This document shows, in pieces, positions 1-7,767 of a DNA stretch of 64,000 bases (position 1 is the first letter of the stretch; every line of letters begins with the position of its first letter). Origin of the DNA: JAHEEL01 sp964195515 (lineage in GTDB: Bacteria > Actinomycetota > Acidimicrobiia > Spongiisociales > UBA5794); contig CAXMQO010000041.1 of the NCBI GenBank assembly GCA_964195515.1, positions 21,778-85,777 on the forward strand, read 5' to 3'. The notes under the pieces are model-generated. The model worked only from the letters and a program-made list of their open reading frames with translations. It was not told where the DNA came from and made no database searches. Position numbers and translations under genes: made by a program.

Positions 1-143
1 GTGGCCACAAGATTCTCGGCCCTGCGCGACGTGATGGCGACTCCGCGAGCCCCCGATGCGAGGAACTCGGCGGCGAGCCCTTCGCCAATCCCTCGGCTCC
101 CACCGGTCACAAGGACTACCTGCTCGTCGAATCGAATCTCCAT
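1..143 (-). CDS. SDR-family oxidoreductase, N-terminal part (runs off window)
   Basis: This is the first 47 codons of a short-chain dehydrogenase/reductase; the rest lies left of the window. After a short lead the protein shows the dinucleotide-binding motif TGGSRGIG (about residues 14-21) followed by an alpha helix (EGLAAEFLASGARGVAIT), the classic Rossmann start. The ATG is preceded by GGAGGA at a good distance. The catalytic Tyr-Lys region is not visible, so the substrate cannot be inferred. It runs in the same direction as the flavin reductase upstream of it, 11 bases away, so the two may be co-transcribed. Confidence 0.85.
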   Translation of the reverse strand, partial: MEIRFDEQVVLVTGGSRGIGEGLAAEFLASGARGVAITSRRAENLVA

Positions 144-154
144 GCGTCCTCCGT

Positions 155-658
155 TCAGTGTCCACCACGGCGAACGCCACCGTACTTCATCCGCGTGTCC
201 TCCATCCGTGCAACCGGAACGTCTCGACCTCCGTCGCGAAAGCCGGCGTCAACGACTTCGCCGAGGAAGAGATCGTGCGTCTTGAATTCCACCGTCTGCC
301 ACAAGCGACACTCGAGCCATGCGACCGCCTCCTCGAAGATCGGCACGCCGGTGGCGCCTTCGCGAACCGGGCGTCCATTCAGCATCGAGCCCACGCGCGC
401 CGCAGGCTTGGAGAACGAGCGGAAGACGCGGGTGTCCTCACGGTCCCAGAGGTTCACGGAGAACGCTTCACCCGCTCGCACGAGCCTGTTGGTGATGGCC
501 TTGCGATCAACAGCGATCGCAATCAGGACGGGGTCCATAGAGACCTGGGTCACCCAGGACTGGGTCATCCCATTCCATTCGTCGCCGGAGCGCGAACCGA
601 CGAGACAGAGCGCGTTCGGGATCGTCCAGGTGACTGCGTTGAGGGTCTCTGCTTCCAC
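155..658 (-). CDS. flavin reductase-like FMN-binding protein
   Basis: A 167-residue protein of the flavin-reductase-like split-barrel fold. Visible family features are the N-terminal stretch NAVTWTIPNALCLVGSR, the conserved segment WVTQVSMDPVLIAIAV, and AGEAFSVNLW (the F-x-V-N-x-L type motif). Members bind FMN and either reduce flavin with NAD(P)H for a partner monooxygenase or act directly on a substrate. The start chosen is a GTG with GGAGA seven bases upstream; an alternative GTG eleven codons earlier at 691 has no clear ribosome site. It sits just upstream of an SDR gene, so a joint redox role is possible but unproven. The gene is divergent from the universal stress protein, with a shared promoter gap of about 47 bases. 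Confidence 0.8.
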   Translation of the reverse strand: MEAETLNAVTWTIPNALCLVGSRSGDEWNGMTQSWVTQVSMDPVLIAIAVDRKAITNRLVRAGEAFSVNLWDREDTRVFRSFSKPAARVGSMLNGRPVREGATGVPIFEEAVAWLECRLWQTVEFKTHDLFLGEVVDAGFRDGGRDVPVARMEDTRMKYGGVRRGGH

Positions 659-693
659 GGTTGATCTCCGAGTCTTCGCCAGTGCGCCCACCC

Positions 694-699
694 TAGGAT
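694..699 (+). promoter_or_regulatory. putative -10 box (TAGGAT), leaderless start of usp gene
   Basis: TAGGAT fits the TAnnnT -10 consensus and ends exactly six bases before the ATG at 706. Transcription would then start at or next to the start codon, giving a leaderless mRNA. No Shine-Dalgarno sequence is seen upstream of the ATG. The same geometry recurs at several other genes in this window. Confidence 0.5.
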
Positions 700-705
700 G
701 ACTCC

Positions 706-1227
706 ATGCACATGCTCATCGCAACATCGGGCCTTCTGAGTCCCGATCCGGTCATTGGCTTCACTCGCCACCTCCTCGGTCAGAACGGTCGCGTCACGCT
801 GATCACCGTCATCGAAGTTCCGCGGGTGTTTCTCGAAGATCTCCATGTCTCCGAGGGTCGAGGACCCGCCTCGGGCGACGAGCAGGAGGAGGCCGTAGCC
901 GGCTACCTCGAGGAACGGGGCCGCAAGATCGTCGAACCGATTCGAGTAGCTCTCGAGTTGGCGCGTATCCCGTCAGAGGTCCGTTTCGTCGAAGGCAACG
1001 ATGCCGCAACGGCGATCTCAGATGCGGCCAATGCCCTTGATGCCGACATCGTCGTGTTGGGGGCGACACGCTCAATTTTCAACCGCGAGGCCTGGGAGAG
1101 CGTCTCCGCTCGGGTCATGCTCGAATCCAGCCGGCCGGTTCTCGTCGTTCCGGCCCCGCGGAGAGACGATGCAAGCGCCGAGCCGCGAGATGACGTCGAG
1201 GAAGACCGGGACGTCGACACTCCATAG
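706..1227 (+). CDS. universal stress protein (UspA family)
   Basis: A single-domain Usp of 173 residues. It begins with MHMLIATSG, the first beta strand of the Usp fold, and ends with the nucleotide-loop region VVLGATRSIF...SARVMLESSRPVLVVP, which corresponds to the G-2x-G-9x-G(S/T) ATP-binding signature. Here the pattern is less perfect (GATRS...SARV), so ATP binding is uncertain. The last 20 residues form a charged tail (Asp/Glu/Arg). A second in-frame ATG lies two codons in, but the TAnnnT spacing favours the first. Usp proteins act in the cytoplasm in stress survival; no specific partner is visible here. Confidence 0.8.
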   Translation: MHMLIATSGLLSPDPVIGFTRHLLGQNGRVTLITVIEVPRVFLEDLHVSEGRGPASGDEQEEAVAGYLEERGRKIVEPIRVALELARIPSEVRFVEGNDAATAISDAANALDADIVVLGATRSIFNREAWESVSARVMLESSRPVLVVPAPRRDDASAEPRDDVEEDRDVDTP

Positions 1228-1269
1228 CTCACGTTTCGCCCTTCTTGCACGTGGTTCCCTGCTTGTGTC

Positions 1270-1767
1270 TCAGCGTCCCGGAACCGGGACACTCACGGTT
1301 TCGCCGCAGAATCCCGCGACCAGATCGCGTGCGGCAATCTCCACGTCCGTCACCCCTGCGGGGATATCGACGTCATCAAGAGACCGGGTGAAGGGTTGCT
1401 CATCGACGTGGGGATGAGCGAGGATACGCGTACCGAGGACCGTTCCATCGGAAGTGCGCACCTCCCACGCGTCGGCGTACTTCTCCCATCCGGTGTCGGA
1501 GCTGAGGATCGTCGCCGATACCCGATAGGTATCTCCTGAGGAGTCGACTGCTGCCTCAATCACATCCGCGCAGCCGGCGACCATCGACGTCGTGGTACCG
1601 ACCGTCGACGCGGTCTGTTCCGACTCGCCGGACGACGCACAAGACGTCAGCACCAACACCCCGATGAGGGCGACGAGCGCCATGCACCAGCGTGGTCTCG
1701 CTTCTGACGTGGGTTCCGGATGCCGGGCTTCACCCGACTCCCGCGTGGTGGCGTGGTCGCCCATCAT
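1270..1767 (-). CDS. putative lipoprotein, third gene of a lipoprotein operon
   Basis: About 165 residues. An N-terminal segment of roughly 25 residues precedes a hydrophobic signal (MALVALIGVLVL) ending in lipobox LTSC, so the mature protein should be a membrane-anchored lipoprotein. The mature part has a Ser/Thr-rich linker (SSGESEQTASTVGTTTS) and a compact domain with two Cys (AGCADV and AGFCGE) that could form a disulfide. Sequence such as SATILSSDTGWEKYADAWEVRTSDGTVLG suggests a beta-sandwich of unknown function. The start is placed at an ATG overlapping the previous stop (ATGATG/TGA), implying translational coupling. A start at the Met of the signal itself is also possible. I do not recognise a named family. 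Confidence 0.6.
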   Translation of the reverse strand: MMGDHATTRESGEARHPEPTSEARPRWCMALVALIGVLVLTSCASSGESEQTASTVGTTTSMVAGCADVIEAAVDSSGDTYRVSATILSSDTGWEKYADAWEVRTSDGTVLGTRILAHPHVDEQPFTRSLDDVDIPAGVTDVEIAARDLVAGFCGETVSVPVPGR

Positions 1768-2321
1768 CGTGTGGCCTCGCATCTGAGATCTACCTCCGGA
1801 CCCTGCGATTCGATGGCACGCTCGAGGTCGTGACATGCCGCCGCGACGCGGTGCTGCGCGTCAGCGAATCCTGATCCGGCGATCACCCTGTCGATCTCTT
1901 CGAAGGACGTTGCGCTTGGGAGATCTTCGAGGACCGGCGCAAGTCCCGTCCGGGAAGTATCCAACGCGTGGATGTACTCACGGTGATCATCAGAGACGGC
2001 GGCGGGTGTGTCCATGGCATCGAGGTCCCGGACGTACCGATCGAGGGCGTCCGAGATCCCGGCGAACAGCTTCGTGGACTCCTGCGCCGTCTCACCGATC
2101 GCTGCTTTGACGAGCGCTTCGCCGTCTAACTCGCGCTGGAGTCGGGTGACGGTGTCCTCGAGTATCGCAAGGTGCTCCTCTCTCAGGGCGTCCGACTCGG
2201 CACCGTAGGTTGCCGCCCGTTCCTCCACCGCCGTCGCGTAATCGGCGATCGATACGCCGGCGGTCGTACATGCTGTCAGGAACACTCCTGCGCCGATCAG
2301 AAGGCACGACAACCGCTTCAC
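1764..2321 (-). CDS. putative lipoprotein, second gene of the operon
   Basis: A 185-residue protein with a clean lipoprotein signal: KRLSCLLIGAGVFLTAC, lipobox LTAC with Cys at about residue 18. The mature part is predicted mostly helical, with coiled-coil-like stretches (SDALREEHLAILEDTVTRLQREL; AQHRVAAACHDLERAIESQ) and two or three Cys. The GTG start overlaps the upstream stop codon as GTGA, which fixes the start. Helical extracytoplasmic lipoproteins of this kind are common in actinobacteria, but I cannot assign a function. Confidence 0.65.
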   Translation of the reverse strand: MKRLSCLLIGAGVFLTACTTAGVSIADYATAVEERAATYGAESDALREEHLAILEDTVTRLQRELDGEALVKAAIGETAQESTKLFAGISDALDRYVRDLDAMDTPAAVSDDHREYIHALDTSRTGLAPVLEDLPSATSFEEIDRVIAGSGFADAQHRVAAACHDLERAIESQGPEVDLRCEATR

Positions 2322-3007
2322 GTCGAAAGGAGTCCGTTGAGCGGAACGAATGAGTCGACGATTGCGTTGCAGACCAGCTCGGGGATCGTGGCCCGGCAGA
2401 ACAGTTCGTAGCGGAGGCCCGCGTCGGTCCATCCGAGACTCAGTCCGTCCGACACGATGATCGGGACGACGTCGCTCTTCGCTGCACCGATCCCCTCGGG
2501 AGCCGAACCGACCCGGAGCACGGCGAGTCGCCCATTCTCCACCGTGTATGGCTCCACGGTCCAGAAGCCGAACGCTGCTGAGGTGTCGACGTCAAGGAGC
2601 CCGGACGCTGGATCGAAGACCAGTTGGCTGGTCATCCATCGAACATCCTCTGGCACTGTTCCTGGGAACCGGATCGTGGGTAGGGCTGCGGCGATTTCGG
2701 CTCTGCTCGCTTGGATGAATCGACTTCCGATCTGTCGATCCCAGACGGCGACGATTGCGGAACGAGGGTCACTGCTCGGAGAAACCGGTCCGACGTCATC
2801 GTTGACCCACAGCACGTCACCGGCCCCGACGAGCCCTTCGTTGCCGATCTCGATGACCACCGGCGGGTTCGTCGTCGTGGGAAAGGTCACTGCGGTGACC
2901 CATCCGCTCGACGCCTCGCCGACGCGTTCGAACGGGCCGGATTCGCCGCACGCGACGGCGATCACGGCAAGGACCAGGACGATGAACATCAAACGGGCCT
3001 TCGACAC
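2318..3007 (-). CDS. putative lipoprotein, first gene of the operon
   Basis: A 229-residue exported lipoprotein: signal KARLMFIVLVLAVIAVAC with lipobox AVAC. The mature region is mixed alpha/beta, rich in Val, Asp and Pro (TFPTTTNPPVVIEIGNEGL; GDVLWVNDDVGPVSPSSDP), with two Cys near the C-terminus (ELFCRATIPELVCNAIVD) that may pair. No domain is recognised. The start is GTG, and the gene is divergent from the lipoate-ligase-like gene with a 57-base shared promoter region. It leads a three-gene set whose stops and starts overlap, so the three lipoproteins are probably made together and may form a surface complex. Confidence 0.65.
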   Translation of the reverse strand: MSKARLMFIVLVLAVIAVACGESGPFERVGEASSGWVTAVTFPTTTNPPVVIEIGNEGLVGAGDVLWVNDDVGPVSPSSDPRSAIVAVWDRQIGSRFIQASRAEIAAALPTIRFPGTVPEDVRWMTSQLVFDPASGLLDVDTSAAFGFWTVEPYTVENGRLAVLRVGSAPEGIGAAKSDVVPIIVSDGLSLGWTDAGLRYELFCRATIPELVCNAIVDSFVPLNGLLST

Positions 3008-3052
3008 GTTCCAAGTGTGCCACCGTTCGGCGAATATCGTCGGTCATCGCTC

Positions 3053-3058
3053 TACGCT
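3053..3058 (+). promoter_or_regulatory. putative -10 box (TACGCT), leaderless start of lipoate-ligase-like gene
   Basis: TACGCT matches TAnnnT and is followed by six bases (CGCCCG) and then the ATG at 3065. No ribosome binding site is present, consistent with a leaderless transcript. Confidence 0.5.
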
Positions 3059-3064
3059 CGCCCG

Positions 3065-3817
3065 ATGCCCGAACGCACCGTCGCCATCGTCCGTCAGGGA
3101 TATGACGATACCGAAGGGCTCGATACCGGAGTCTCGCACGCCCTGCTCCGACGCGTCGCCGACGGCGCCCTCCCCGAGACGTTCCGGATCTCCACTCCCG
3201 GTCGCGTGGTGGCGTTTGGCAAACAAGACCGAATCGCACCGGGGTTCGACCGCGCAGCAACCCTTGCCCAGATGCTCGGATTCGCGCCGATCGTGCGCTT
3301 GCCGGGAGGTCGCGCTGCCGTGTTCCACGAACAGACCATCTCCTTCTCCTGGACGGTCCCCGAACCGGATCCGATTCGCGGCATTCGCAAACGCTTCACG
3401 GAGACCGTCGCGGTCCTTTGCGCAGCGCTGGCCGGCATTGGAATCGAGACGTCGGTTGGCGAGATTCCAGGCGAGTATTGCCCCGGCGAGTTCAGTGTGA
3501 ACCACGCCGGGACGATCAAGCTCGCTGGGATTGGACAACGCCTGGGAAGAGGCGCGGCTCATGTGGGCGGGGTGCTCGTTGTCGGCGACGCCGGGGGAAT
3601 ACGCGACGTCCTCGTGCCCGTCTACAATGCCCTCGACATCGACTGGTCACCATCGACGGTCGGGGCTCTCGACGACGTCCTCCCGGCGCTCGACACATCC
3701 GCGGTTGCTGATGCACTCATCGAAGCGCTCGCCACAACCGTATCCGTCACAGAATCAGCGCTCGACGAGGAGACGCTGGATTTGGCGTGCTCGCTGGCCC
3801 CGCTGCACCTGCCGTGA
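3065..3817 (+). CDS. biotin/lipoate A/B protein ligase family protein
   Basis: A 250-residue protein of the BPL/LplA/LipB catalytic fold. The acyl-adenylate/acyl-transfer loop appears as RLPGGRAAVFHEQTISFSW, equivalent to the RRxxGGGxVxH motif of lipoate ligases. The conserved lysine motif is KLAGIGQRLGRGAAHVGG (K-[IL]-x-G-x-A-Q-x-R type). This resembles LplA or the octanoyl/lipoyl transferases LipM/LipL rather than biotin ligase. The first glycine-rich motif has Pro-Gly-Gly instead of Arg-Gly-Gly-Gly. It would attach lipoate or octanoate to E2 or GcvH domains in the cytoplasm. No lipoyl-domain protein is adjacent, so the direct target is unknown. Confidence 0.75.
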   Translation: MPERTVAIVRQGYDDTEGLDTGVSHALLRRVADGALPETFRISTPGRVVAFGKQDRIAPGFDRAATLAQMLGFAPIVRLPGGRAAVFHEQTISFSWTVPEPDPIRGIRKRFTETVAVLCAALAGIGIETSVGEIPGEYCPGEFSVNHAGTIKLAGIGQRLGRGAAHVGGVLVVGDAGGIRDVLVPVYNALDIDWSPSTVGALDDVLPALDTSAVADALIEALATTVSVTESALDEETLDLACSLAPLHLP

Positions 3818-3985
3818 CCAGGGTCCAACACATACACAGCGTCTCCGCTCCTGACGCCACGGCTGTGACCGTCTGATCCGCGGACCGAACGCTGGACGCG
3901 GTCCTGGGTCCTGGGTGACGGATGCGAGTGTGGATGCCACGATGGCCCCAAGATTGCCAGGATTGCTCTGGTAGGGTCGAAACCC

Positions 3986-5068
3986 ATGATCATGAATTTG
4001 GGAACACCGGAACGGGGCTGTCTGCTGCTGGCAGACATCACCGGCTACACGCGGTACATGGGCGACACCGAACTCTCTCATGCACAGGACGTGGTCGCCG
4101 ATCTTCTCGAAACGATTGTGGGCGCCATCGAACCCGCATTTCAGCTCTCCAAACTCGAGGGCGACGCAGCATTCGCCTACGCGAGCGCAGATTCGGTCAA
4201 CCCGTCGATGATGATGGACACCGTCGAGTCGGCGTACTTTGCATTCCAGAAACGGCTCAGGGACGTAGCTCACTCGACGACGTGTGAGTGCAACGCATGC
4301 ATCCGGATCCCGAGCCTGGATCTGAAGTTCTTCGTCCACGATGGAGAGTACGTCCTACGACAGATTGCCCGTTCCGAGGAGCTGACCGGGCCCGACGTGA
4401 TCCTCATCCATCGTCTGTCGAAGGGCACAGCAGGAGCGAAGATCAACAAGCCCGCGTACGCCGTATATACGGCGGCGACCCTTCAATCCATGACAATGGA
4501 TCCAGCCATTCTTGGTTTCCTGCCGCACAAGGAGGTGTTCGGCGATATCGGTGAGGTCGACGTCTTCGTCCAGGATCTTGCCGTTCGCTGGACGTTCGAA
4601 CAGGAGCGGAATCGCGACTACGTCACGAGTGCCGATTCCGTCCACGAGGCGTCGTTCGAGACGTCTGCATCGCCGCAAACGGTGTGGGACCATCTGACCG
4701 ACCCGACCAAGAGACCGCAATGGCAGCACCTCGTTGACGAAGTGTTGACGATGACCGAAGGACGCAGAGGGATTGGCACGGTCAATCATTGCATGCACGG
4801 CCCGGAGGTCATCGTTGAACACGTCGCCGACTGGAGGCCCTTCACCTACATCACCCTTCGCTACGACGTCGCGGGTGTGGAGAACTGGGCCTGGACGTAT
4901 CAGTTGGACCGCCTCGAGAACGGGACTCGCCTTACGATGCGCCTCTCCGATCCCGGAGGCGACGCGTGGGCCCGATTCGGATCGGACTTCTCATCCAGCG
5001 TTGACGATCAGGCCACCCAACTCGCGGCACTCCTCGACAAGAGCCAACCGACCGGAACCGCCGGCTGA
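3986..5068 (+). CDS. DUF2652 domain protein fused to an SRPBCC (polyketide-cyclase-like) domain
   Basis: A 360-residue two-domain cytoplasmic protein. The N-terminal half opens with GCLLLADITGYTRYM, the DUF2652/adenylate-cyclase-like start in which the Asp of LADI is equivalent to the metal-binding Asp of class III cyclases. It continues with KLEGDAAFAY, matching the second cyclase-like motif. A cluster of Cys (TTCECNACI) lies near residue 95. From about residue 220 an SRPBCC/START-like fold is seen (HEASFETSASPQTVWDHLTDPTKRPQWQHLVDEV ... WTYQLDRLENGTRLTMRLSD), suggesting a hydrophobic ligand cavity. A TAGGGT -10-like box lies eight bases before the ATG at 3986. Whether the cyclase-like part is catalytic is unclear, since the full set of catalytic residues is not evident. 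Confidence 0.75.
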   Translation: MIMNLGTPERGCLLLADITGYTRYMGDTELSHAQDVVADLLETIVGAIEPAFQLSKLEGDAAFAYASADSVNPSMMMDTVESAYFAFQKRLRDVAHSTTCECNACIRIPSLDLKFFVHDGEYVLRQIARSEELTGPDVILIHRLSKGTAGAKINKPAYAVYTAATLQSMTMDPAILGFLPHKEVFGDIGEVDVFVQDLAVRWTFEQERNRDYVTSADSVHEASFETSASPQTVWDHLTDPTKRPQWQHLVDEVLTMTEGRRGIGTVNHCMHGPEVIVEHVADWRPFTYITLRYDVAGVENWAWTYQLDRLENGTRLTMRLSDPGGDAWARFGSDFSSSVDDQATQLAALLDKSQPTGTAG

Positions 5069-5315
5069 CCCCGCCCACATCGGCGCCAGTGCGCAGTGCA
5101 AGGACGTGCCGCCACGCCTCGTCGAGCCTCGCGAGACGGCGCCGGAAGCCGGCTGCTCCAGCATCGACGATCAACAGGTCATCGTGAGCGATGCCGTAGC
5201 GGACAGCGTGGACTGCACCCATGCGTGCTTCGCTGTTGGCCGGACTGGTGGGCCGTGGTAGGCCGGCGGGCGCTTGAGTTTGCATCAGCTGATCACCCGG
5301 CCGAAACTACCGGGC

Positions 5316-6476
5316 ATGCGGATCGTCATCATCAACGGACCCAATCTGAATCTGATCGGGACGCGCTCACCCGAGATCTACGGCTCGACAAGTCTCGAAG
5401 AACTCAACGGTGCGTGCCGATCCTGGGCCGCCGACGCGGGGACCTCCGTCGACACCTACCAATCGAACCACGAAGGAGACCTGATCGACCGCCTCCATGC
5501 AGCCCGCGATGCCGACGGTGTGGTCATCAATCCCGGTGCCTTCACCCACTACTCGTATGCGATCCGTGACGCGATCGAAGCAATCCGCATCCCCACCGTC
5601 GAAGTCCACATCTCGAACGTGCGGGATCGCGAGTCGTGGAGGTGGATCTCGGTGGTCTCCGACGTGTGTGTGGCCACCATCTTCGGGCGCGGTATCACCG
5701 GGTACCGGGATGCCATCCGCCACCTCGCCGCACGCTCCGCCTGGCCCGTCGAGACCATCACATACGGGCCCGACTCGGACAACGTGGGAGACCTCAGGAT
5801 TCCCGAGGGACCGGGACCGCACCCGGTCGCCGTGCTTCTTCACGGCGGCTTCTGGCGCAACACCGCCGCTCGAGATCTGCTCGACGCAGCAGCCGTCGAT
5901 CTGACCGAACGCGGGTGGGCGACGTGGAACGTTGAATTCGCCAGAGTAGGAGGCGGCGGAGGGTGGAGAGCAACAACGGCGGATGTTGCGGCTGCGGTCG
6001 GATCGCTGGCCGAATTCGCCGAAGGCCACCAACTCGATCTCGAACGCGTCATTGCGGTGGGCCACGGTTCCGGCGGTCAACTCGCCCTGCAGGCCGCCGC
6101 AGGAGCCAAAGAGCTTCCGATCTCCGCCGTCGTGACACTCGCGCCAATCGGTGATCTCGAGGCTGCTCATCGCGCGGGTATCGGCTCCGATGCTGTGAAC
6201 GCATTCACGAGACGAACCCCCGAGCAATCACCCGAGCGTTACGCCGCCGCTTCGCCGATCAGGAACCTACCGATCGGTGTGCCGCTGCTCGTCGTCCACG
6301 GCGACGAGGATGACCAGGTTCCGGCGGCGATCAGCCGCTCGTTCGCCGGCCGAGCCGCCGATGAGGGCGACACCGTGGTCTACCACGAACTCGAGGGTGT
6401 CGGCCACGACGAACTCATCGATCCGGCAACCAGAGCGTGGGCGAAGGTCGTTGAAGAGATCGACCGACTCAGGTAG
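5316..6476 (+). CDS. aroQ: fusion: type II 3-dehydroquinate dehydratase (AroQ) + alpha/beta hydrolase
   Basis: A 386-residue fusion. Residues 1-145 are a complete type II dehydroquinase: NGPNLNLIGTR (Arg17), IYG (catalytic Tyr22), SNHEGDLID, NPGAFTHYSYA (Asn72, His78), VEVHISN (Glu96, His98) and Arg109. This enzyme removes water from 3-dehydroquinate in the shikimate pathway. After a short linker, residues from about 150 form an alpha/beta hydrolase: oxyanion motif HGGFW (176-180), nucleophile elbow GHGSGG (Ser252), acid region HGDEDDQVP and late His in GVGHDE. The HGG[FY]W motif and the YGPDSDNVGDLRIP lead resemble arylformamidase/esterase-type hydrolases. AroQ proteins are normally about 145 residues, so the hydrolase is an added domain. 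The reading frame is open throughout, with no stop or restart. The 3' end overlaps the convergent aminotransferase by eight bases. Confidence 0.88.
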   Translation: MRIVIINGPNLNLIGTRSPEIYGSTSLEELNGACRSWAADAGTSVDTYQSNHEGDLIDRLHAARDADGVVINPGAFTHYSYAIRDAIEAIRIPTVEVHISNVRDRESWRWISVVSDVCVATIFGRGITGYRDAIRHLAARSAWPVETITYGPDSDNVGDLRIPEGPGPHPVAVLLHGGFWRNTAARDLLDAAAVDLTERGWATWNVEFARVGGGGGWRATTADVAAAVGSLAEFAEGHQLDLERVIAVGHGSGGQLALQAAAGAKELPISAVVTLAPIGDLEAAHRAGIGSDAVNAFTRRTPEQSPERYAAASPIRNLPIGVPLLVVHGDEDDQVPAAISRSFAGRAADEGDTVVYHELEGVGHDELIDPATRAWAKVVEEIDRLR

Positions 6477-7671
6477 CCAATCGGATCAGTCTCGTCAACC
6501 CCTCTTCGAGATCCTCATCCCCGAGGGCGAACGAAAGCCGCGCATACCCCGGGGCACCGAACGCTTCGCCGGGAACCACCGCGATCTTGATCTCGTCGAG
6601 AAGAAGTGCCGCAAGATCCATCGTCGTCTCTGCCGTCCTGCCCCCAAGATCTCGTCCGAGGAGACCTGTGAGGTTCGGGAACGTGTAGAACGCGCCGCCC
6701 GGATCACTGCACTGGACGCCGGAAACCTCGTTGAGGAGTCGAACCATCGTCCGTCGCCTTCGGTCGAACGCAACGCGCATCTCCTCGGCAGCATCCATCG
6801 GACCGGTGACGGCCGCGAATGCGGCCCGCTGCGAGACGTTCGCCACGTTGGAAGAGATGTGGCTCTGGAGACGGATCGCCGCAGCCGTCACATCCGGGGG
6901 CCCGATCAACCAGCCGACTCGCCATCCGGTCATGGCGAAGGTCTTCGCCACGCCGTTGACCACGATCGTTCGATCGGCAATCTCCGGTGCGACGGCCGGC
7001 ATCGAGTGGAATCGTGCGTCGCCGTAGACGAGATGCTCGTAGATCTCGTCGGTAACGATCCAAATCCCGCGATCGGCCGCCCATCGCCCGATCTCGGCGA
7101 TCCGTTCCCTGGTGTAGACGGCGCCGGTCGGATTTGACGGCGACACGAACATGAGAGCCTTGGTGCGGCTCGTGGTTGCTGCCTCGAGTTGTTCGACGGT
7201 CACCTGGAAACCCGCCTCGTCCGATGTCGGTACCGCTACCGGCACACCGGCGGCGAGGTGAATCGCCTCGGGAAAGGTCACCCAGTACGGGGCCGGGAGC
7301 AGCACCTCGTTGCCGGGATCGAGCAGCGTCTGAAACGCGAGGTAGACGGCTTGCTTGCCGCCGTTCGTGATCATTACCTGTGATGGCTTGACGGGGAAGC
7401 CCGAGTCTCGGAGGGTCTTCGCTGCTACCGCCTCGCGCAGAGCGGGAAGTCCCGCGGCAGGGCTGTATCGGTGGGTTGCGGGATCGTCAACTGCCTCCCG
7501 TGCCGCGTCGACGATGTAGGCAGGCGTTGGGAAATCAGGCTCCCCCGCCCCGAAGCCGATCACCGGCTCGCCGGCAGCGGCTAACGCCTTGGCTTCTGCG
7601 TCGATCGCCAGCGTTGCCGACTCGCTGACGTTGAGAGCACGCCTTGAGATTGATGATCGTGAGATTGCCAT
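6469..7671 (-). CDS. pyridoxal-phosphate aspartate aminotransferase (class I)
   Basis: A 400-residue fold-type I aminotransferase. The substrate/cofactor motifs are in order: VIGFGAGEPDFPTP (N-terminal substrate loop), TNGGKQAVYLAFQ, PAPYWVTFPE, SPSNPTGAVY (Asn of the PLP-ring contact), VTDEIYEHLVY (Asp/Tyr), and the Schiff-base lysine in AKTFAMTGWRVGWL, close to the signature SKxxAMTGWR. A C-terminal YARLSFA supplies the carboxylate-binding Arg. It transfers an amino group between aspartate (or a similar amino acid) and 2-oxoglutarate. The ATG chosen has AAGG just upstream; longer open sequence upstream lies inside the divergent amidase gene and is rejected. It may equally be an alanine or prephenate aminotransferase. 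Confidence 0.88.
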   Translation of the reverse strand: MAISRSSISRRALNVSESATLAIDAEAKALAAAGEPVIGFGAGEPDFPTPAYIVDAAREAVDDPATHRYSPAAGLPALREAVAAKTLRDSGFPVKPSQVMITNGGKQAVYLAFQTLLDPGNEVLLPAPYWVTFPEAIHLAAGVPVAVPTSDEAGFQVTVEQLEAATTSRTKALMFVSPSNPTGAVYTRERIAEIGRWAADRGIWIVTDEIYEHLVYGDARFHSMPAVAPEIADRTIVVNGVAKTFAMTGWRVGWLIGPPDVTAAAIRLQSHISSNVANVSQRAAFAAVTGPMDAAEEMRVAFDRRRRTMVRLLNEVSGVQCSDPGGAFYTFPNLTGLLGRDLGGRTAETTMDLAALLLDEIKIAVVPGEAFGAPGYARLSFALGDEDLEEGLTRLIRLAT

Positions 7672-7755
7672 GTTCGCCTTTGCAGAGGGAACGCCACACG
7701 ATACACACGCCGCTGCTGTGCAACGATTCCGGTTCGTCCTTCGATGCGCATGCGA

Positions 7756-7761
7756 TAGATT
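7756..7761 (+). promoter_or_regulatory. putative -10 box (TAGATT), leaderless start of amidase
   Basis: TAGATT fits TAnnnT and is followed by GCGCCC and the ATG at 7768, the same six-base spacing seen at other genes here. Confidence 0.5.
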
Positions 7762-7767
7762 GCGCCC

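Noticed and set aside
4932..5285. 117-codon frame on the minus strand between the DUF2652 gene and aroQ
   Set aside because: Overlaps the end of a real gene, has no ribosome site or motif; the spacer 5069-5315 shows nothing else.
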